Translations under genes and position numbers: made by a program
In this document: positions 1 to 5,351 of the stretch, piece by piece
How positions within the stretch are numbered: position 1 is the first letter of the stretch
Layout: each line of letters opens with the position of its first letter
From: Candidatus Omnitrophota bacterium
GTDB taxonomy: Bacteria > Omnitrophota > JAUWXU01
Direction: 5' to 3'
DNA length: 5,351 bases
Assembly (NCBI GenBank): GCA_030616145.1
Contig: JAUWXU010000051.1
Coordinates: 1 to 5,351, forward strand
Notes under the pieces: generated by a model
What the model saw: only the letters and a program-made list of their open reading frames with translations
What the model was told of the DNA's origin: nothing
Database searches by the model: none

Positions 1-178
1 GATCTATGAGGCTATTGTTAAAGGCGAGAATGCGTTAAGGCCGGGGACACCAGAGTCATTTAATGTATTGGTTAAGGAACTGCAGGGTTTGGCCTTGGAT
101 ATAATAGCGGAAAAGACAGAACGAGAAAAAAAAGAAATAAACAGGAAATCGGGAAAGACTAATCGGGATAGACGCTAG
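1..178 (+). CDS. rpoB: RNA polymerase beta subunit, C-terminal end (partial)
   Basis: This is the last 58 codons of the beta subunit of DNA-directed RNA polymerase; the gene enters from the left edge, with complete codons from base 2 and a TAG stop at 176-178. The visible protein begins IYEAIVKGEN and continues PGTPESFNVLVKELQGLALDI, which matches the conserved beta C-terminal segment that packs against beta' in the clamp anchor region. After it comes a lineage-variable tail of about 20 residues, rich in Lys, Arg and Glu, beginning at about residue 37 of the visible part. The position directly upstream of rpoC is the universal bacterial order and supports the call. Catalytic and rifampicin-binding regions lie outside the window, so nothing can be said about them. 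Confidence 0.97.
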   Translation, partial: IYEAIVKGENALRPGTPESFNVLVKELQGLALDIIAEKTEREKKEINRKSGKTNRDRR

Positions 179-214
179 ATGCTAGAAATTGATAGGAACC
201 GGACAGAATTATTT

Positions 215-220
215 GAGAGG
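215..220 (+). promoter_or_regulatory. Shine-Dalgarno site of rpoC
   Basis: GAGAGG lies five bases before the ATG at 226 and fits pairing with the 3' end of 16S rRNA. It supports this ATG as the start of rpoC. It sits in the 47-nt rpoB-rpoC gap, where I see no promoter or terminator. Confidence 0.75.
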
Positions 221-225
221 AATAG

Positions 226-3200
226 ATGGACGAAAATATAAATATTTTTGATTCAGTTACGATCAAAATCGCGTCTCCGGAAATAATAAGAGGTTGGTCT
301 AAGGGGGAGGTCAAAAAGCCTGAGACCATAAATTACCGGACTTTCCGGCCGGAAAAGGGTGGATTGTTTTGCGAAAGGATATTCGGACCGACCAAGGATT
401 GGGAATGTGCTTGCGGAAAGTATAAACACATCAAACATCGAGGAGTCATTTGCGACAGATGTGGTGTGGAGATTACTCAGTCCAAGGTGAGGAGGGAAAG
501 GACTGGTCATATTGAATTGGCCGTCCCTGTATCTCATATCTGGTTTTTCAAGACATCCCCTTCGCGCATAGGAAATTTGTTGGATATGAGCGGAAGGGCC
601 CTGGAAAGAGTTTTGTATTACGAGGACTACATAGTTATTGACCCCGGTGAAACAACCCTGAAGAAAAAGCAGCTTTTGCCAGAGGCAGAATATCAAAAAT
701 ACCTCGCCCAGTATGGCGTGAAGTTCACGGCCAAGATGGGTGGCGAGGCGATAAAGGGTCTTTTGAAAGAGCTTGATCTGGCTAAAATGACTGCTGCCTT
801 ACGCAAACAGGTTGAAGTTGTAACGTCAAAACAAACAAAGTTAAGATTGGTTAAAACGTTAAGAATAGTAGAATCCTTCAGGAAGTCAGGAAACAAGCCG
901 GAGTGGATGGTTTTGGATGTCGTTCCGGTTATCCCTCCTGATTTAAGGCCCCTGGTGGCCTTGGATGGGGGTAGGTTTGCTACTTCTGACCTGAATGATT
1001 TATATCGCCGGGTAATAAATAGAAATAACCGCTTGAAGCGCCTGCTGGAACTCAAAGCTCCGGATATTATCATTCGCAACGAAAAGAGGATGTTGCAGGA
1101 AGCAGTGGACGCCCTCTTTGACAATGGCCGCCATGGAAGGGCAATCCTGGGACCGGGCAACCGGCCGTTAAAGTCATTAAGTGACATGCTGAAAGGTAAG
1201 CAGGGCCGCTTTCGTCAAAATCTGTTGGGCAAAAGGGTTGATTACTCCGGGAGAAGCGTGATAGTGGTTGGGCCTGAACTTAAGATTAACCAGTGCGGGC
1301 TTCCCAAAAAGATGGCCCTGGAATTATTTGAACCATTTATTATCAAAAAGCTCAAAGAAAGGGGTCTGGTCCACACTATCAAAAGTGCCAAGAAAATGGT
1401 AGAAAAGGTTAAACCGGAGATATGGGACGTACTGGAGGAGGTAGTGAGTGAACGTTTGGTTTTGCTTAATCGCGCGCCTACGCTACATCGCCTGGGGATA
1501 CAGGCATTTGAGCCGGTCTTGATAGAAGGAAAGGCAATTCAGATTCACCCCCTGGTTTGCAGTGCGTTCAATGCTGATTTTGACGGAGACCAGATGGCTG
1601 TCCACGTACCGTTGTCAACAGAGGCGCAGATGGAGGCCAGGATTTTGATGTTTGCCCCCAATAATATATTTTCTCCTGCTGATGGACGGCCGATTGATAC
1701 CCCCACCCAGGATATAATCCTGGGTTGTTATTATTTAACCAAAGAAAAGCCTGGAGAAAAAGGAGAGGGAAAAATATTTTCTGACCCCGATGAAGTAATT
1801 ATTGCCTATTCAGACAAAGAGGTCGGTCTGCATGCCAGGATTAAAGTAAGGATTGACGGGAAGATTATCGAAACCACAGTTGGCCGTGTCCGTTTTAATG
1901 ATATCTTTCCGGAGAATTTTCCATTTTTCAATGAGTTGCTTAATAAATCGAAACTTAACGATATTATTATAGATTGTTACAAACAATTTGGCCACTCGGC
2001 AGTGATTTTAATTCTGGATAAGTTAAAAGAGATTGGATTTGAAGAGGCAACGAGATCCGGCCTATCGATTTCTATCAGTGGTTTACGGGTGCCTCCGCAG
2101 AAAGCCGAATACATAAATGAGGCCAGAAAAGAAGTAGTAAGTATTGAAGACCAATATCGTAAGGGCTTGATTACAAACAGAGAAAGATATAATAAGATTG
2201 TTGATATCTGGACGCGGACTACTGATCGACTTTCTAATGAGATATTCAAAATACTTGACCCGTTCAATCCGGTTTTTATGATGGCCGATTCCGGCGCCCG
2301 TGGATCCCGGCAGCAGATTAAACAGCTTTGCGGAATGCGGGGATTGATGGCTAAACCATCCGGCGAAATTATCGAAAACCCGATTACCTCCAATTTCCGT
2401 GAAGGTCTGACCGTGCTGGAGTATTTCATTTCTACCCACGGTGCCCGTAAGGGCCTGGCCGATACGGCGTTAAAGACAGCCGATTCTGGATATTTAACCA
2501 GAAGGTTAGTAGATGTGGCCCAGGATGTTATTGTCAGAGAAATCGATTGCGGAACGCTGAATGGCATTATGGTTGAGGCCATTATCGAAGGCAATGAGGT
2601 AATAGTGGGCTTGAAAGAAAGGATAGTGGGCAGGGTTGCCCTGGATAACGTAGTAGATGTGATTACTGATAAGGTCATTGTCCACTCCGGGGAAGAGATT
2701 AATCAGGCGATGGCCCAGCAGATAGAAGCTGCCTCCGTTGAGAAAATTCGCATCAGGAGTGTATTAACCTGCGAGACATCCCATGGCATATGTGCTAAAT
2801 GTTACGGCAGAAATCTTGCCAGCGGCAGGTTGGTTGAACTGGGTGAGGCAGTAGGTATTATTGCCGCCCAATCCATCGGAGAGCCCGGCACCCAGCTTAC
2901 GATGAGAACCTTTCACATTGGAGGAACTGCCAGCAGGGTTGCTGAACAATCATTTACCAAGGCCAAAAATGAAGGGACGTTGAGATTTCACAATCTGAAG
3001 ATTGTTAAATCCAGTTCAGATGAAATGATTATTTTGAACAGGAATGGACAGATTAGTATTCATGATTCAGAAGGCAGGGAATTGGAAAGACATACCATTC
3101 CCGGCGGGTCAAAGATACTGACGAATGAAGGAGAGAAGGTTAAAAAAGGAAAGATTTTTGTCAGATGGGATCCCTATACCACCCCTGTTCTTACAGAAGT

Positions 3201-4233
3201 TAAAGGCAAAGTCAAATTTGAGGATGTTGTTCGCGATGTAACCATGAAGGAAGAACTGGATACGACTACCGGTTTGACAGAGAGAGTTATCATTGAACAT
3301 AAAGAGGATTTACATCCACAGGTTGTTATTTATGGGGCAAAAAGAGAAATTTTGGCTTTTTATCCTATGCCGGTAGGGGTACATATTGTGGTCAGGCATG
3401 GTCAACGGGTTAAGGCGGGTGATTTACTGGCAAAGACGCCGCGTAAGATTGCCAAGACCAAGGATATTACTGGCGGACTTCCCAGAGTGGCAGAGCTGTT
3501 TGAGGCCAGGCGGCCCAAGAATCCGGCTGTTATCAGCGAGATTGATGGAGTAGTCGAATTTGGTGAGGCGGCCAAAGGACAGAGGAAGATTGTTGTTAAG
3601 AGCACAACCGACATGAAAAAAGAATACGTTGTCCCCCACGATAGACATCTTAATGTTTATAAAGGCGATAAGGTAATGGCTGGTGAACAGTTGGTAGAAG
3701 GCCCAATAGTCCTGCAGGATATTTTAAGGGTTTGCGGAGATAAACGTCTTCAGGATTATTTGGTTAGAGAAATTCAGGAGGTCTATCGATTACAGGGCGT
3801 TAAGATAAATGATAAACATATTGAGGTTATCGTTAAACAGATGCTCAGAAAAGTAATGATTGAGGACTCCGGCGATACAGAGTTTCTGGTGGGCGAATAT
3901 ATAGATAAGTTTAAATTCCGCGAGGAAAATGAAAAGTTAATCAAGAAGGGTAAACGACCGGCCAAGGCTGTTCCTTTATTGCTGGGGATTACCAAGGCGT
4001 CTTTAGGTACAGAAAGTTTTATTTCGGCGGCCAGTTTTCAGGAGACGACCCGGATTTTAACAGATGCAGCTGCTCGAAGCAGGAAAGATAATTTGTTGGG
4101 GCTTAAAGAGAATGTTATTATGGGTCATCTTATTCCAGCTGGGACAGGATTTAGGGGCCACCAGGACATCGAAATAGTAAGGGAAGCGATAAAGGAAACC
4201 GCAAATAATGCCGACGATAAATCAACTGATTAA
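226..4233 (+). CDS. rpoC: RNA polymerase beta' subunit, complete
   Basis: Encodes the 1335-residue beta' subunit, which forms the clamp and catalytic centre of RNA polymerase. Seen in order: N-terminal zinc site with Cys61, Cys63, Cys76 and Cys79; clamp helices at about 254-300 (FATSDLNDLYRRVINRNNRL), the sigma-binding coiled coil in this family; LLNRAPTLHRLG at 413-424; the catalytic NADFDGD motif with Asp451, Asp453 and Asp455 binding the active-site magnesium; bridge helix at about 730-765; second zinc site with Cys775, Cys849, Cys856 and Cys859; trigger loop with Met893, Arg894 and His897; a large trigger-loop insertion at about 904-1078; and the C-terminal omega-contact region (LLGITKASLGTESFISAASF, 1252-1271). 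All key residues are present. The length is slightly below E. coli (1407), partly through a shorter C-terminus. The start is fixed by the SD at 215-220 and the typical N-terminus. The 3' end overlaps rpsL by 26 nt. Confidence 0.99.
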   Translation: MDENINIFDSVTIKIASPEIIRGWSKGEVKKPETINYRTFRPEKGGLFCERIFGPTKDWECACGKYKHIKHRGVICDRCGVEITQSKVRRERTGHIELAVPVSHIWFFKTSPSRIGNLLDMSGRALERVLYYEDYIVIDPGETTLKKKQLLPEAEYQKYLAQYGVKFTAKMGGEAIKGLLKELDLAKMTAALRKQVEVVTSKQTKLRLVKTLRIVESFRKSGNKPEWMVLDVVPVIPPDLRPLVALDGGRFATSDLNDLYRRVINRNNRLKRLLELKAPDIIIRNEKRMLQEAVDALFDNGRHGRAILGPGNRPLKSLSDMLKGKQGRFRQNLLGKRVDYSGRSVIVVGPELKINQCGLPKKMALELFEPFIIKKLKERGLVHTIKSAKKMVEKVKPEIWDVLEEVVSERLVLLNRAPTLHRLGIQAFEPVLIEGKAIQIHPLVCSAFNADFDGDQMAVHVPLSTEAQMEARILMFAPNNIFSPADGRPIDTPTQDIILGCYYLTKEKPGEKGEGKIFSDPDEVIIAYSDKEVGLHARIKVRIDGKIIETTVGRVRFNDIFPENFPFFNELLNKSKLNDIIIDCYKQFGHSAVILILDKLKEIGFEEATRSGLSISISGLRVPPQKAEYINEARKEVVSIEDQYRKGLITNRERYNKIVDIWTRTTDRLSNEIFKILDPFNPVFMMADSGARGSRQQIKQLCGMRGLMAKPSGEIIENPITSNFREGLTVLEYFISTHGARKGLADTALKTADSGYLTRRLVDVAQDVIVREIDCGTLNGIMVEAIIEGNEVIVGLKERIVGRVALDNVVDVITDKVIVHSGEEINQAMAQQIEAASVEKIRIRSVLTCETSHGICAKCYGRNLASGRLVELGEAVGIIAAQSIGEPGTQLTMRTFHIGGTASRVAEQSFTKAKNEGTLRFHNLKIVKSSSDEMIILNRNGQISIHDSEGRELERHTIPGGSKILTNEGEKVKKGKIFVRWDPYTTPVLTEVKGKVKFEDVVRDVTMKEELDTTTGLTERVIIEHKEDLHPQVVIYGAKREILAFYPMPVGVHIVVRHGQRVKAGDLLAKTPRKIAKTKDITGGLPRVAELFEARRPKNPAVISEIDGVVEFGEAAKGQRKIVVKSTTDMKKEYVVPHDRHLNVYKGDKVMAGEQLVEGPIVLQDILRVCGDKRLQDYLVREIQEVYRLQGVKINDKHIEVIVKQMLRKVMIEDSGDTEFLVGEYIDKFKFREENEKLIKKGKRPAKAVPLLLGITKASLGTESFISAASFQETTRILTDAAARSRKDNLLGLKENVIMGHLIPAGTGFRGHQDIEIVREAIKETANNADDKSTD
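2935..3459 (+). other. Trigger-loop insertion (SI3-like) within rpoC
   Basis: Codons of about residues 904-1078 of beta' separate the trigger-loop N-terminal half (ending MRTFHIGGTASR) from its C-terminal half (TKDITGGLPRVAELFEARRP). In polymerases without the insertion these halves are nearly adjacent. The inserted roughly 175 residues include WDPYTTPVLTEVKGKVKFED, which resembles the matching segment of E. coli SI3 (WDPHTMPVITEV...), and a GVHIVVRHGQRVKAGDLLAK stretch of beta-sandwich barrel hybrid type. In E. coli, SI3 is about 188 residues and modulates trigger-loop movement, pausing and cleavage. The boundaries are estimated by comparison with remembered E. coli beta', not by alignment. 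Confidence 0.8.
4093..4121 (+). promoter_or_regulatory. Candidate internal promoter before rpsL (weak)
   Basis: TTGTTG at 4093-4098 and TATTAT at 4116-4121 are separated by 17 bases, and TGT precedes the second box, giving an extended -10 form (TGn). This is a sigma70-like layout 86 bases upstream of the rpsL start, inside the rpoC 3' end. The -35 box matches the consensus at only three of six positions. The bases also encode the conserved beta' segment LLGLKENVIMG, so chance is a real explanation. If active it would let rpsL-rpsG-fusA be transcribed apart from rpoBC. Confidence 0.2.
4191..4196 (+). promoter_or_regulatory. Shine-Dalgarno site of rpsL, inside rpoC
   Basis: AAAGGA, ending 11 bases before the rpsL ATG at 4208, is a plausible ribosome-binding site. 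It lies in the last codons of rpoC, so ribosomes finishing beta' pass over it. It supports initiation at 4208 rather than at a later codon. Confidence 0.6.
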
Positions 4234-4582
4234 AAAGGCCAGAAAAAGGACTTTCAAGAAGACAAAATCTAAGGCACTGGAAGGTTCTCCTCAGAAAAAG
4301 GGGGTTTGTATCCAGGTCAAGACGCAGACTCCCAAGAAGCCTAATTCAGCCTTGCGTAAGGTAGCGAGAGTCCGCTTAACCAATAATATAACAGTAACTG
4401 CTTATATCCCGGGTGTCGGACATAATCTTCAGGAACATTCAATAGTAATCATCAGGGGCGGAAGGGTTAAGGATTTGCCGGGAGTGAGGTATCACATAAT
4501 CAGGGGTTTGCTGGATACCGCGGGAGTGACAGACCGGAAGAAGTCGCGGTCCAAATATGGAGTGAAAAGAACGAAGCAATGA
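4208..4582 (+). CDS. rpsL: Small ribosomal subunit protein S12 (uS12), complete
   Basis: Encodes the 124-residue S12 protein, the same length as E. coli S12 counted with its initiator Met. S12 sits at the 30S-50S interface near the decoding centre and contributes to tRNA-selection accuracy. The protein begins MPTINQLIKKARK, a canonical S12 N-terminus, so the start is secure even though it lies within rpoC. Conserved blocks are TPKKPNSALRKVARVRLTN (41-59), GHNLQEHSIVIIRGGRVKDL (71-90) and PGVRYHIIRG (91-100), with a basic C-terminal SRSKYGVKR tail. Lys43 and Lys88 (Met counted as 1), where streptomycin-resistance substitutions usually fall, are wild type. Asp89 is the residue methylthiolated by RimO in E. 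coli. The stop TGA shares bases with the rpsG start (ATGA). Confidence 0.99.
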   Translation: MPTINQLIKKARKRTFKKTKSKALEGSPQKKGVCIQVKTQTPKKPNSALRKVARVRLTNNITVTAYIPGVGHNLQEHSIVIIRGGRVKDLPGVRYHIIRGLLDTAGVTDRKKSRSKYGVKRTKQ

Positions 4583-5049
4583 GAAAGCAAAGAGCACCAA
4601 AACGGGAAGTAGCCAAAGACCCGAAGTGCAACAGTAAATTGGTTTCCCGGCTTATTAATACAATAATGATTAGTGGGAAGAAATCAACAGCTGAAAGGAT
4701 TGTCTACGGCTCTTTTGATATTATCCGCCAGAAAATCGACAAAGAAGATCCTGTAGAGGTTTTCAAAAAGGCGATTGATAATGTTAGACCCCTCCTCGAA
4801 GTAAAGGCAAGAAGAATAGGGGGAGCTACTTATCAGGTTCCGATCGATGTAAGCCCGAATAGAGGAACATCCCTGGCGTTGCGCTGGATAAGAAATTTTT
4901 CCAGGGTGAAAAAAGGCAAAAGTATGAAGGAAAAACTAGCCGATGAAATAATTGCTGCCTATAAAAAAGAGGGTTCGGTGATAAAGAAAAGAGAAGATAC
5001 CCATAAGATGGCCGAGGCCAATAAGGCCTTTGCGCAGTATAGGTGGTAA
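4579..5049 (+). CDS. rpsG: Small ribosomal subunit protein S7 (uS7), complete
   Basis: Encodes a 156-residue S7, the usual bacterial length. S7 is a primary binder of the 3' major domain of 16S rRNA, nucleates assembly of the 30S head and lies near the E site. Recognisable blocks are DPKCNSKLVSRLIN (14-27), GKKSTAERIVYG (33-44), the beta-hairpin region EVKARRIGGATYQVP (74-88), LALRWI (99-104), and the C-terminal KKREDTHKMAEANKAFAQYRW (136-156), which is near-invariant in bacteria. The ATG at 4579 overlaps the rpsL stop. The nearest SD-like bases, GGAG at 4559-4562, are 16 bases away, farther than ideal, so translation is probably coupled to rpsL. No other start codon in this frame is close. 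The E. coli-type S12-S7 spacer that carries the S7 repressor-binding site does not exist here. Confidence 0.99.
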   Translation: MRKQRAPKREVAKDPKCNSKLVSRLINTIMISGKKSTAERIVYGSFDIIRQKIDKEDPVEVFKKAIDNVRPLLEVKARRIGGATYQVPIDVSPNRGTSLALRWIRNFSRVKKGKSMKEKLADEIIAAYKKEGSVIKKREDTHKMAEANKAFAQYRW

Positions 5050-5064
5050 CAAATATAAGTTGCT

Positions 5065-5093
5065 AAACTGAAAAATCAAGAAATAATTATAAT
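5065..5093 (+). promoter_or_regulatory. Candidate promoter in the rpsG-fusA spacer (weak)
   Basis: A perfect TATAAT -10 hexamer stands at 5088-5093, 40 bases before the fusA ATG, in the only AT-rich spacer of the cluster. The -35 side is poor: the hexamer at 17-base spacing (AAACTG, 5065-5070) has little resemblance to TTGACA, and the better TTGCTA at 5060-5065 is 22 bases away, too far for a normal sigma70 site. No extended -10 TG is present. The eight bases 5086-5093 (ATTATAAT) are a perfect palindrome. It could serve fusA and downstream genes, or be chance in AT-rich DNA. Confidence 0.25.
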
Positions 5094-5121
5094 CACAGAT
5101 AGAAATTTTGAACAGACCAGA

Positions 5122-5127
5122 GAAGGA
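5122..5127 (+). promoter_or_regulatory. Shine-Dalgarno site of fusA
   Basis: GAAGGA, six bases before the ATG at 5134, is a strong, well-placed ribosome-binding site. It decides the start. The frame is open upstream back to 5059, but that stretch has no ATG, GTG or TTG codon. Confidence 0.8.
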
Positions 5128-5133
5128 CGAGTA

Positions 5134-5351
5134 ATGCCCCGAGAGTTTTCTATAGAAAAGACACGCAATATCGGAATAGTGGCCCATATCGATGCCGGTA
5201 AGACTACCACTACTGAGAGGATACTTTACTATACCGGTAAGTCATATAAAATGGGTAGCGTTGACGAGGGGACTGCTACGATGGACTGGATGGAGCAGGA
5301 AAAAGAGAGAGGAATAACTATTACCTCTGCAGCTACTACCTGTTTCTGGCG
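5134..5351 (+). CDS. fusA: Elongation factor G, N-terminal part (partial)
   Basis: Holds the first 72 codons plus two bases of EF-G, the GTPase that moves tRNAs and mRNA through the ribosome after peptide-bond formation; the gene leaves by the right edge. The protein starts MPREFSIEKTRNIGIVAHID. The G1/P-loop AHIDAGKTTTTER (17-29) contains the nucleotide-binding Lys23 and Thr24. The switch I (G2) block GTATMDWMEQEKERGITITS (46-65) is followed by AATTCFW (66-72). These are typical of canonical bacterial EF-G rather than TetM-type protection proteins, IF-2 or EF-Tu. The location directly after rpsL-rpsG is the classic str order, and tuf might follow outside the window. The remaining G motifs, the fusidic-acid region and domains II-V are not visible. 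Confidence 0.98.
   Translation, partial: MPREFSIEKTRNIGIVAHIDAGKTTTTERILYYTGKSYKMGSVDEGTATMDWMEQEKERGITITSAATTCFW

Noticed and set aside
179..241. A 20-codon open frame starting at an ATG that abuts the rpoB stop (TAGATG) and ending inside rpoC.
   Set aside because: It has no good SD of its own, is very short and shows no recognisable protein features. Its 3' part is simply rpoC DNA in another frame. Reinitiation after rpoB cannot be excluded but has no support here.
253..1187. Two adjoining minus-strand open frames (147 and 164 codons) opposite the rpoC 5' part.
   Set aside because: They mirror the zinc-binding and clamp-helix coding sequence, with no protein-like motifs. They read as shadows.
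1977..2678. Long minus-strand open frame of 233 codons opposite rpoC, with another of 118 codons overlapping it.
   Set aside because: It lies wholly opposite the conserved beta' bridge-helix and neighbouring region, has no recognisable domain, and is expected from the codon bias of the sense gene.
5014..5030. Hairpin AGGCC-AATAA-GGCCT near the rpsG end, considered as a terminator.
   Set aside because: The stem is only about five to six pairs, no T-run follows, and the bases encode the conserved S7 C-terminal EANKAF segment.
4936..5187. Minus-strand open frame of 83 codons spanning the rpsG end, the spacer and the fusA start.
   Set aside because: It overlaps two conserved genes in antisense. 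Its aromatic-rich translation arises from the reverse complement of Lys-rich and AT-rich DNA.
1..5351. Search for an undescribed system (defence genes, toxin-antitoxin, mobile element, CRISPR, repeats, riboswitch).
   Set aside because: The window is filled by five conserved housekeeping genes with gaps of at most 84 nt. No repeat array, inserted gene or unexplained long structured stretch was seen.

Overview
The window is one continuous plus-strand transcription and translation cluster of a bacterium. In order it holds the 3' end of rpoB, a complete rpoC, complete rpsL and rpsG, and the first 72 codons of fusA. No mobile element, tRNA, rRNA, CRISPR array or defence-like gene is visible. Every minus-strand open frame lies opposite a conserved gene or runs from the end of rpsG into fusA, and reads as a shadow.

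Layout: the rpoB tail ends at 178. A 47-nt gap carrying a Shine-Dalgarno (SD) site leads to rpoC (226-4233). rpsL begins inside the last codons of rpoC (26-nt overlap) and itself overlaps rpsG by four bases (ATGA). rpsG ends at 5049, and an 84-nt spacer leads to fusA, which runs off the right edge. No spacer is as long as 300 bases and no convincing terminator is seen, so one long rpoBC-rpsL-rpsG-fusA transcript is the simplest reading. Two weak promoter-like sites could add internal starts before rpsL and before fusA.

Functionally, beta and beta' form the catalytic core of RNA polymerase. S12 and S7 are small-subunit proteins at the decoding centre and the head/E-site, and EF-G drives translocation. 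The cluster therefore co-expresses the core machines of transcription and translation.

Organism: a bacterium, not an archaeon or a plastid. The beta' subunit carries a large insertion in the trigger loop (SI3-like), which is found in many diderm lineages and absent from Firmicutes, Actinobacteria and Thermus. Base composition judged by eye is low-to-mid 40s percent GC, with frequent AGG/AGA arginine codons. The rpoBC-rpsL-rpsG-fusA order excludes an E. coli-like split arrangement. The overall flavour suggests an uncultured diderm such as a Planctomycetota/Omnitrophota (PVC-like) member, but this is a low-confidence guess. The content is conserved housekeeping; the points of interest are the very tight gene packing and its consequences for regulation, not a new system.
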